Both the position numbers and the translations under genes were made by a program. Below the pieces are notes generated by a model. It made no database searches. It saw nothing but the letters and a program-made list of their open reading frames with translations, and had not been told where the DNA came from. From Planctomycetota bacterium (lineage in GTDB: Bacteria; Planctomycetota; UBA1135; GCA-002686595), in assembly GCA_014237855.1 (NCBI GenBank), contig JABACD010000015.1, positions 62,001 through 126,000 on the forward strand: a stretch of 64,000 nucleotides of DNA, written 5' to 3'. Below are positions 17,097-23,858 of the stretch, piece after piece (position 1 is the stretch's first letter; every line of letters begins with the position of its first letter).

Positions 17097-17908
17097 CGTC
17101 GAGAGCCTCCAACCAGGCGCAGGCCTAGCAGCACGAGGAAGGTCGTGATCACCAGCACGAGGATCAGGCCGATGGCTGCCTCCAGGCGCACGGCGTTCCA
17201 GTTGAGAACGATGCCTACCGGGATCGTCTCGGTCTTGCCGCGGATGGCCCCAGCGATGGTGACCGTGGCTCCGTACTCGCCCATGGCCCGTCCCCAACCC
17301 AGGATCAGGGCTGAGATCAGTCCGGGCTTCGCCAGGGGCAGAGTCACGCGCCGGAAGGATGCCCAGGGGCCACAGCCGAGCAGGCGTGCCACGAGTTCCG
17401 TTCGGGGAGGGATCTCCTCGAAGGTCGCCTTCAAGACCCGGATCTGGAGGGCGGAGACCACGATGAACTGTGCGAGAACGATTCCTGGGAGCTCGAACAC
17501 GAAGCGCATCACATGCTCCTGGAACCAGGTACCGGAGTCCGTTCGAAAGGCGAGCAGGAGCATCATGCCGATCGCGACGGGTGAGAGCACGACGGGAATG
17601 TCGAGCAGTGCATCGACGAACTGCCTTCCCCGAAAGGGAATGCGCGCAAGCGCGTAAGCGGTCGGGATGGCGACGACCAGCCCGAGCAGGGCGGCGAGGG
17701 TCGCGCACAACAGACTCAATCCGACTGCTGTGGCAACCTGGGCATCGGCGAGTGCTCGCAAGGGCTCGACAGGCCCCGCATGGGAGATGAGTGCCAGCAA
17801 GAGCACCAGGATCGTGCCTACCGGGATTACCGCTCCCCCGACCAGGAAGGCGCTGAAGCTGCGGCGCGGTAGCTGGGCCCGGCCAGTGTGAATCGCGGTC
17901 TCGCTCAT
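17093..17908 (-). CDS. Molybdate/tungstate-type ABC transporter permease
   Basis: A 271-residue inner-membrane permease of the ModB/WtpB type with about six transmembrane segments. The EAA loop is visible in ARLLGCGPWASFRRVTLPLAKPG (residues about 175-197), followed by GWGRAMGEYGATVTIAG, which is characteristic of molybdate, tungstate and sulfate permeases. I choose ATG 17908, 4 bases after the binding-protein stop. A longer reading to 17953 would overlap that gene. Its stop overlaps the ATPase start. Confidence 0.9.
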   Translation of the reverse strand: MSETAIHTGRAQLPRRSFSAFLVGGAVIPVGTILVLLLALISHAGPVEPLRALADAQVATAVGLSLLCATLAALLGLVVAIPTAYALARIPFRGRQFVDALLDIPVVLSPVAIGMMLLLAFRTDSGTWFQEHVMRFVFELPGIVLAQFIVVSALQIRVLKATFEEIPPRTELVARLLGCGPWASFRRVTLPLAKPGLISALILGWGRAMGEYGATVTIAGAIRGKTETIPVGIVLNWNAVRLEAAIGLILVLVITTFLVLLGLRLVGGSRR

Positions 17909-17912
17909 GGGC

Positions 17913-18785
17913 TCAGGGCTGCCAGCTGGCCGGGAGTTTCCAGCTACCGCCAACGGGTGTGTCGGGTTCAGCCAGAGCGCGCGCCTCTGTCTCGGTGGTC
18001 AGATAGCCGTGAGCGCTGAAGACTCTTCGCCCCTCGGCGCTGGAGAGAAACTCGAGGAAGGCCTGAGCCACTTCCGGCTCAGAGGCCTGACGGGTGAGCG
18101 CAGCGGGAATCACGCCCAATCGAGGAACCTGCACTGGCGCGAGCTCGACGCACTCGATGGCACCGGGGTTCCAGGCCTCGAAGACTCGCCAGCCAAGCAC
18201 CGCGTCCACCTGGCCCATTGCAATCAGCTGGGCCGTCTTTGCGCAGGATTCAGCGTGGGTCACGATGTTCTCCTTCACCTCCACGGAGCGGCTCGAGCCC
18301 ACGATTACCTCCACGGCGTACAGGCCGACACAGACCGTGTCCGGTCGTGCAATGCCGAGCCGCAGTCCCTTTCTGCCGAGGTCGTCCAGGCCCTGGATGT
18401 TCTCGGGGTTTCCGGGCTCGACCAGGATGGCTGGGAGGAGGAAGGCGACCTGAACCAGGCTGCTCTCGTCGACGAGCCGCTTCTCGATCGCCAGCTCCAT
18501 GTAATCGGACGATCCCGGGAGATAGACGTCGCCTCGGCCGGTGAGAGCTAGCTGGGAGAGCATGGCGCCTGATCCACCGAAGTGAAGCTCCAGCCTGGCG
18601 CCGCTGCGCTTCTCGAACTCCCTGGCGAGAACCTCGACGGCTGGTTGGCTGGCAGACCCCACGAAGAGCTCGAGGCGCCTCCCCGCGAAGGGCAGCCCGG
18701 CGTGACTCTCCGGGCCTGGCGCGGGGCCGCATCCTGCCCAGAGGCACAGAGCAACCGCTAGCAAGCTGACTCCTGTGATTCGCAT
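17913..18785 (-). CDS. Substrate-binding lipoprotein of a molybdate/tungstate-type ABC transporter
   Basis: A 290-residue periplasmic-binding protein of the ModA/WtpA group. The N-terminal hydrophobic segment ends at a lipobox-like WAGC (Cys19), suggesting a lipoprotein. The ligand-binding signature is seen in LFVGSASQPAVEVL and the HFGGSGAMLSQLALTGRGDVY stretch. The VLGWRVFEAWNP segment and the C-terminal EVAQAFLEFLSSAEG helix are also typical. Oxyanion specificity (molybdate, tungstate or other) cannot be decided from sequence. It lies between the regulator gene and the permease gene in one tight operon. Confidence 0.85.
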   Translation of the reverse strand: MRITGVSLLAVALCLWAGCGPAPGPESHAGLPFAGRRLELFVGSASQPAVEVLAREFEKRSGARLELHFGGSGAMLSQLALTGRGDVYLPGSSDYMELAIEKRLVDESSLVQVAFLLPAILVEPGNPENIQGLDDLGRKGLRLGIARPDTVCVGLYAVEVIVGSSRSVEVKENIVTHAESCAKTAQLIAMGQVDAVLGWRVFEAWNPGAIECVELAPVQVPRLGVIPAALTRQASEPEVAQAFLEFLSSAEGRRVFSAHGYLTTETEARALAEPDTPVGGSWKLPASWQP

Positions 18786-18802
18786 GAAGGACGGACTGCC
18801 TG

Positions 18803-19843
18803 TCAGGAGGGAAGGCGAACAGCCTCGAGGTCGCCCGTGCGGCTCGTGTCGTAACCCGCCGCTGCCGTGAGCTGCAGTCCAAAGGCCCTGGAGCGAACAG
18901 TGCGCAGCAGAGCCTCTCCACGTGGATCACCGAGGAACTCCCGGGAGAGCACCAGCTCGTAGGCTTCCTCTTGGACCGAGAGGAAGTCCAGACCCGCCTG
19001 GTCAGCAGTCAGCCGCACGCAGATCCCAGCCTGGGCCCAGCCTGTTGCGATGGTCTGAGCCACGCTCTCGTGGTCACGGGCTTCGTGCCCGTAGCCACGT
19101 GGTCGTGGCTTGCCGGCAAGGATGCGATCGAGGCAGTGCCGAGCACCCGAATCGGCTTGCCGACCAACCCAGCGCAGGTCGGCGGCGATGGCGGCCTCGA
19201 TCGAATCGAGTCCGAGTCCCCGCGCCATGCTCAGGCCCTGATCCCAGCAGGCCAGGTGCAGCAGGCAGTAGCCGTCGCCCAGCTGCTTGATCACCGCCTC
19301 GCGATTGTCTTGCAGGTGGATACCAGCGGCATGCACGCTGCCCTCGCCGAGTAAATCGAGAGCCTGGCCGCTGGATCTGATGAAGGGCAAGAGACGTACG
19401 CCCTGCTCGGCGAGGTGGCCGGACAGGATGCCCACAGCCGGATCACAGCCAGCGATGACCAGGGTGCTCTCCGCACGGCTCCCCGTTGTGGCCGGGGGGT
19501 CGTCTGGAGTGAGGATCCCGGCAGCGGTGGCCTCTACCGGATAGTTCCTGCGGTGCCCTCCAACCACGGCACTCCAGAGCGCAGAGTTCGGGTCGCGGGG
19601 ATCCCAGGCCCAGCTCTGCTCCCGTGAGTCGTCCGTCTCCTCGAGCTGAAAGAGTGACTCGACACCGGTCCCAAAGAGCCTCGCGAGGGCCAAGGCGGCG
19701 GCAGCCGAGGGAGCAGTGCGGCCAGTCTCGATGGCCGAGATGGCGGCGCGAGAGAGGCCAGAACCAGCGGCGACGGCTGCCTGGGACCACCCGCGTCGGG
19801 TTCGTTCCGCCCTGAGGCTGTTGTGGAGGGGGGGTAAGGACAC
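18803..19843 (-). CDS. XRE-type regulator with a periplasmic-binding-like sensor domain
   Basis: A 346-residue one-component regulator. Residues about 8-65 form an XRE helix-turn-helix (RAERTRRGWSQAAVAAGSG, then SRAAISAIETGRTAPS). The rest is a PBP-like domain (PF12727 type), related to molybdate-binding proteins but cytoplasmic. It includes VIAGCDPAVGIL and VHAAGIHLQD. It heads the transporter operon, so the natural model is intracellular sensing of the transported oxyanion and control of uptake. The start is GTG 19843. It lies inside a repeat half-site, with no recognisable ribosome-binding site before it, so the message may be nearly leaderless. Confidence 0.85.
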   Translation of the reverse strand: MSLPPLHNSLRAERTRRGWSQAAVAAGSGLSRAAISAIETGRTAPSAAAALALARLFGTGVESLFQLEETDDSREQSWAWDPRDPNSALWSAVVGGHRRNYPVEATAAGILTPDDPPATTGSRAESTLVIAGCDPAVGILSGHLAEQGVRLLPFIRSSGQALDLLGEGSVHAAGIHLQDNREAVIKQLGDGYCLLHLACWDQGLSMARGLGLDSIEAAIAADLRWVGRQADSGARHCLDRILAGKPRPRGYGHEARDHESVAQTIATGWAQAGICVRLTADQAGLDFLSVQEEAYELVLSREFLGDPRGEALLRTVRSRAFGLQLTAAAGYDTSRTGDLEAVRLPS

Positions 19844-19873
19844 GATCAGAGCATAAATGACATGATCGTGTCA
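19839..19873. promoter_or_regulatory. Probable operator of the molybdate/tungstate operon
   Basis: TGACATGATCGTGTCA (19858-19873) is a near-perfect 16-bp palindrome with one mismatched pair. A second half-site, GACACGATCA (19839-19848), overlaps the GTG start of the regulator and is the exact inverse of TGATCGTGTC within the palindrome. The AT-rich bases between them (AGAGCATAAATGACA) would suit a promoter core reading to the minus strand. The natural reader is the XRE regulator itself, giving autoregulation. The binding claim is inference from symmetry and position. Confidence 0.55.
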
Positions 19874-19939
19874 TGGCAAGGGCAGTCCCTGGCCCCAGGC
19901 CCATACCGGGGGTCTACGGGGGCAGCCCCGGGCTCCTGG

Positions 19940-21175
19940 CTACCCCACTGGAATCGCGTCGAAGGCGATGCTGATGCGCTTCGTCTCGCTCTCGAACGGC
20001 AGGGTGCGGTGATAGAAGTAGGAGGGGAAGAGCACGAGGTCGCCCTCCTTCGGTTCGACCAGGCGTAGTGGTCTTGCCCGTTCCAGCTTGCAGTTGTCAG
20101 GGGCGCCGCCGAACTGGATCCAGCCCTGATGACTCTCGTCGATCTCCGTCATCTCCGGAGGCAGCTGCACGTAGTAGACGCCACTGACCCATCCCCCGGG
20201 GTGTATGTGATGGGACTGATGCCCCTGAGCTCCCAAGCGCGTGCCCCAGGCATTGAGCCGGAACTGTCGCGGTCTGTGGGAGAGGTAGGGATGGGTTGGA
20301 TCGGAAGGCAGGCTCGAGAGGAACAGCTCGAGGCTCTCCAGGATTTTCTGCTCCAGCTGGGCCACTGGGCCCTTGGGCTCAATCAGCAGCTCTCCGGTCT
20401 GTTCACCCTTGGTGGTTGATCGGTTGGCGGGTTCGAACTCCAAGGAGGGGTGCCCTGTGATGTGATCCGCAAGGGCCCTGTTGAACTCCTTGATGTTCTC
20501 GAAACCCTCGATGGACTCACATGGATAGGTGCGTACAAGGTCCAGGTTCAGCAGCTCGGCGGCCTCCTCCTCGCGGCCGAGCTCGTGCAGGGCGAAGGCC
20601 TTCACGACGATGGCGCGCCGTCCATGGGGGACCAGGGCCAGGGAGCGCTCCGCCATCTGCAGTGCCCGGGAGGGCTCGCCCACTTCGAGGCTCACGGAGC
20701 CAAAGTTGGCCAGCACGACGGGCTGGTTCGAATCGAGCCTCAGAGCCTTCTCATAGGCTGGCACGGCCTTGCTCGACTGCTTCATGGCCTGATAGGTGGC
20801 ACCGATCTCACCGTGGACCGAAGCGAAGTCCGGTCGGAGCTGCAGGGCCTTCTGGAAGGCGCGTATGGCGGTCTCCAGATCCCCCTGGTCGCGCAAGCAG
20901 GTCGCCAGGTTCGCGACGATCTCTGCGGAGTTGGGAGCTACCTTGCGGGCCTTGCGCAGGATCATGGCGGCCTTGGCCGGTTCACCCATGAGGCGCAGGC
21001 AGATGCCCTTCTCGTTCAGCGCTCTGGCATTCTTGGGGTGGCCTCGGACAACGCGATCGAGGATCAGCAGCGAGCCCTCGAGGTCCCCCAGGCGTCGCTT
21101 CTCCTCGGCCTCTCCGAGTTGCTTGGCGAGGGGTGAGAGCGGTTGGCCGCCAGCATTGGGATCCTGTTGGTTCAT
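19940..21175 (-). CDS. TPR protein with C-terminal 2-oxoglutarate/Fe(II) oxygenase-like domain
   Basis: A 411-residue cytoplasmic protein. Residues about 15-215 are tetratricopeptide repeats with the W/L-G-Y-A-F spacing (KNARALNEKGICLRLMG and ETAIRAFQKALQLRPDF, among others). The C-terminal third matches the TIGR02466-type putative 2OG-Fe(II) oxygenase. HIHPGGWVSGVYYVQ (about 323-337) gives the first metal-ligand region, and FPSYFYHRTLPF followed by RISIAFD (about 382-405) gives the distal His and the 2OG-binding Arg. TPR repeats presumably recognise the protein to be hydroxylated. Single gene on the minus strand, convergent with the regulator operon start by about 100 bases. Confidence 0.82.
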   Translation of the reverse strand: MNQQDPNAGGQPLSPLAKQLGEAEEKRRLGDLEGSLLILDRVVRGHPKNARALNEKGICLRLMGEPAKAAMILRKARKVAPNSAEIVANLATCLRDQGDLETAIRAFQKALQLRPDFASVHGEIGATYQAMKQSSKAVPAYEKALRLDSNQPVVLANFGSVSLEVGEPSRALQMAERSLALVPHGRRAIVVKAFALHELGREEEAAELLNLDLVRTYPCESIEGFENIKEFNRALADHITGHPSLEFEPANRSTTKGEQTGELLIEPKGPVAQLEQKILESLELFLSSLPSDPTHPYLSHRPRQFRLNAWGTRLGAQGHQSHHIHPGGWVSGVYYVQLPPEMTEIDESHQGWIQFGGAPDNCKLERARPLRLVEPKEGDLVLFPSYFYHRTLPFESETKRISIAFDAIPVG

Positions 21176-21341
21176 GGTCAGGGCCTGCGCCCGGGGGAAG
21201 ACCGTAGCGCTCGGCTGCTGATCCTAACTCAGCCCAGGTGCCTCGGTGGAGAACTCTTGTCAGGTGCTGCCCTGGGCAGCGCCGCTCCCACTGGCTCGTT
21301 TGTGGCACGGATTCCGCGGCCGACCTGGCTAGGATGTTGCC

Positions 21342-21632
21342 ATGAGTTGCTCGCCCTTCATGAGTCTCGTCAGCCCTCCTCTCCCGAGAGAAGCCAGCGG
21401 GCTTGCCGATGGCCTCCGGCAGTTGAGCAGGTCAGTTCGGCATTGGTGCCCGTCCAGGGCACGGTTCTGGGGACAGGAGTCGAGCTCTGACCAGGTGGCA
21501 ACCAGCGATGGGGAGGTCTTTCTCGGGGTCAACGTGGAGAATTCCTCCTACGGCCTGACCTTGTGCGCCGAGCTGCTTCCAGGGACCCTGGATCCGCGAG
21601 GTCTGCCTCACCACGAGGACACAAATGCCTGA
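21342..21632 (+). pseudogene. Decayed cytidine deaminase fragment
   Basis: The segment DGEVFLGVNVENSSYG followed by LTLCAE (codons up to 21572) is the zinc/substrate-binding core of cytidine deaminase. It keeps the zinc-ligand Cys and catalytic Glu of the C-A-E motif. The sequence just before it, in another frame (21440-21487, reading ALVPVQGTVLGTGVEL), resembles the family's A-Y-x-P-Y-S-x-F-x-V-G-A region but stops at TGA 21488. A frameshift there would join the two. The second half of the enzyme, with its PCGxCRQ zinc motif, is absent: the frame ends at 21632, 8 bases into the next gene. I read it as a frameshifted, truncated remnant rather than a working enzyme. The first 30 or so codons have no recognisable meaning. 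Confidence 0.65.
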
Positions 21633-22791
21633 CGCTCCCTTGTTCTTGCTGGCGATTCTCAGCCTCAACGTGGCCCTGGCAGAGCTGCTATGCCGCCGGA
21701 CCTTCCTGAGGCATCTGGGGACTGCGCTGGTGGTGATCGTAGTCACTGCTGTGGTGGCCAACCTGGGTCTGATTCCCACCTACTCTGATGAGATTCCCGT
21801 CTACGACGGCATCTTCACCTTTGTCGCGCCCTTGGCAATCTTCTGGCTGTTGCTGGGGGTGCGGCTGAAGGATGTGCTCGGCGCTGGGCGCTCGATGCTC
21901 GTGCTGTTCTCGATAGGCGCCATCGGGACCACCTTGGGTGTCGTGGTTGGAATGCACGTGGTGGGCGGCGAGCAGGCCTTTGGCGAGCTCTACTTCGCAC
22001 TGGGTGGAATGTTCGTCGGTACTTACACAGGGGGGAGCGTCAACTTCAATGCGGTTGCTCTGGAGTACGAGGTGGTCAAGGAAGGCGCTCTCTATGCGGG
22101 TGCTGCGGCAGTTGACAGCTTGATGACCACGATCTGGATGGCCGTAAACCTCCTCGTCCCGCGGGTCCTTGGCGGCATCTGGCCGGGTGGTCGGGCTGGG
22201 GCTTCTGCGCAGGCGAGTGCCGAACCCGAGCTGGGCATCGAAGACGATACCGAGGCGCTACATCCGATGGACCTTGGCTGGTTGATCGCACTGGGAGGTG
22301 GTTGTGTGGTGCTCTCGAACTTCCTCTCCAGATGGTTCGCTCAGAACACCAGCTTCGCGGTTCCCTCGATTCTGATCCTGACGACCATCGCTCTCGTTCT
22401 GGCTCAGTTTCCCTTCGTGGCCAGACTCAAGGGGACCCGGCTCCTGGGGATGTACGCGGTCTACCTCTTCCTGGCAGTGATTGGCGCCCTATGCGACGTG
22501 GCTGCCCTGCAGAGCATCGGGGCCCTGGGAACGAACCTCTTCTTCTTCGTCTGCGTGGTCCTGGCAGTGCATGGAGTCTTTGTCTACGGGGCTGCCGCGA
22601 TAGGTCGTGTCGATCCGGTTGTGGCCTCGGTCGCTTCGCAGGCAAACGTGGGTGGCGGAACGACTGCCCTGGCCCTGGCCCGTAGCCTCGGCCGTGTGGA
22701 CCTCGTCTTGCCCTCGATCCTGATCGGCGCGCTGGGAAGTGCGGTGGGAACCTACCTCGGGTTCCTGACAGCCAGTGTCCTCTTGAGCTGA
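21625..22791 (+). CDS. DUF819 family integral membrane protein
   Basis: A 388-residue polytopic protein of the DUF819 (YjcL-like) family with roughly ten hydrophobic segments. Diagnostic pieces are FVGTYTGGSVNFNAVALEY, the SLMTTIWMAVNLLVPR segment and, near the end, SVASQANVGGGTTALALARSLGR followed by LVLPSILIGALGSAVGTYLG. The two-fold repeat of GG-rich loops suggests a transporter, but no substrate is established. The start ATG 21625 overlaps the tail of the decayed cytidine deaminase. It converges on fabI with a 13-base gap. Confidence 0.85.
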   Translation: MPDAPLFLLAILSLNVALAELLCRRTFLRHLGTALVVIVVTAVVANLGLIPTYSDEIPVYDGIFTFVAPLAIFWLLLGVRLKDVLGAGRSMLVLFSIGAIGTTLGVVVGMHVVGGEQAFGELYFALGGMFVGTYTGGSVNFNAVALEYEVVKEGALYAGAAAVDSLMTTIWMAVNLLVPRVLGGIWPGGRAGASAQASAEPELGIEDDTEALHPMDLGWLIALGGGCVVLSNFLSRWFAQNTSFAVPSILILTTIALVLAQFPFVARLKGTRLLGMYAVYLFLAVIGALCDVAALQSIGALGTNLFFFVCVVLAVHGVFVYGAAAIGRVDPVVASVASQANVGGGTTALALARSLGRVDLVLPSILIGALGSAVGTYLGFLTASVLLS

Positions 22792-22804
22792 GGGTTGCTG
22801 ACGG

Positions 22805-23578
22805 TCAGACCCCCATGATGTGATAGCCCGCGTCGACAAAGATGGTCGTGCCCGTGATGCCTCGGGAGTGCTTGCCCGCCAGGAACAAGCAGGTATCTCC
22901 AACTTCTTCCTGGGTCACGTTACGCCTTAGAGGCGCCTTCGAAGCGATCTGGTCGAGCATCTTGCTGAAGCCATCGACTCCAGACGCGGACAGCGTGCGA
23001 ATGGGACCTGCGCTGATGGCATTGACCCGAATGCCCTTCGGCCCGAGGTCATTCGCGAGGTATCGAACGCTGGCCTCGAGCGCAGCCTTGGCGATTCCCA
23101 TCACGTTGTAGTTGGGGATCACGCGCTCTCCACCGATGTAGGAGAGTGTGATGATCGATCCCTCGCGACCCTCCATGAGAGGAAGAGCGCGGCGCGCGAC
23201 GGCGGTCAGCGAGTAGACCGAGACCTCGTGGGCGATCATGTAGCCATCCTTCGAGGTGTGATAGAAGTCACCCTTGAGCTCCTCGCGCTTGGCGAAGGCG
23301 ACGGCGTGGACAACCGTGTCGAGGAAGCCGAACTCGTCCTTGATTTCCTCGAAGCAGGCGTCGATGTGCTCGGGTTGGGTGACGTCCAGTTCCAGAACCA
23401 TGGAGCCGGGACACTCTGCGGCGAGGTCACGGACTTTTTCCTCCATACGTTCACCGATGTAGGTGAAGCACAGACGCATGCCCTCACGGGCAAGAGAGCT
23501 GGCGCAGGCCCAGGCGATGGAGCGTTTGTTGGCGACGCCCAGGATGACTCCTGTCCGCCCTTTGAGTGAATCAGTCAC
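22805..23578 (-). CDS. fabI: Enoyl-[acyl-carrier-protein] reductase (NADH), FabI
   Basis: Catalyses the last step of each fatty-acid elongation cycle, reducing trans-2-enoyl-ACP. The protein is 257 residues, the usual length. GVANKRSIAW binds NADH; the active-site pair is Tyr157 with Lys164 in NYNVMGIAKAA, and Tyr147 precedes IGGERVIPNYN. The start is GTG 23578, giving MTDSLKGRTGVILGV as in the family. The in-frame extension to 23644 would add 22 basic residues that no FabI has. Triclosan-type inhibitors bind this site in the family. Confidence 0.95.
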   Translation of the reverse strand: MTDSLKGRTGVILGVANKRSIAWACASSLAREGMRLCFTYIGERMEEKVRDLAAECPGSMVLELDVTQPEHIDACFEEIKDEFGFLDTVVHAVAFAKREELKGDFYHTSKDGYMIAHEVSVYSLTAVARRALPLMEGREGSIITLSYIGGERVIPNYNVMGIAKAALEASVRYLANDLGPKGIRVNAISAGPIRTLSASGVDGFSKMLDQIASKAPLRRNVTQEEVGDTCLFLAGKHSRGITGTTIFVDAGYHIMGV

Positions 23579-23858
23579 GGTGGTTCCTTGGTTCTTCGAG
23601 TCGGGTGACCGAATCCTAATGATTCGCGAGCGAAAGTCAGCCATCTCCAGGGTGACTTGCCCTTGCCGTTACTCAAAAAAAGTCCGGAAACAAGGGGAAA
23701 ACAGCCGGGCGAAACGTCCCGGTCTGGAGAGCTGAGGCCCTGCTGCAACGCTCTATGGAACTTCCGTGCCCTCCTTCGGGGAGGCGCTGGCGGCTCCACT
23801 AACTCGCAAGGAGAGCGCCCGCAATGATTGACCCTCTGTCAGAGATTCTGGTCTCCCC

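Noticed and set aside
17097..17708. In-frame N-terminal extension on the ABC ATPase
   Set aside because: It covers the permease gene in another frame. The ATG at 17096 with the ATGA overlap is a normal start.
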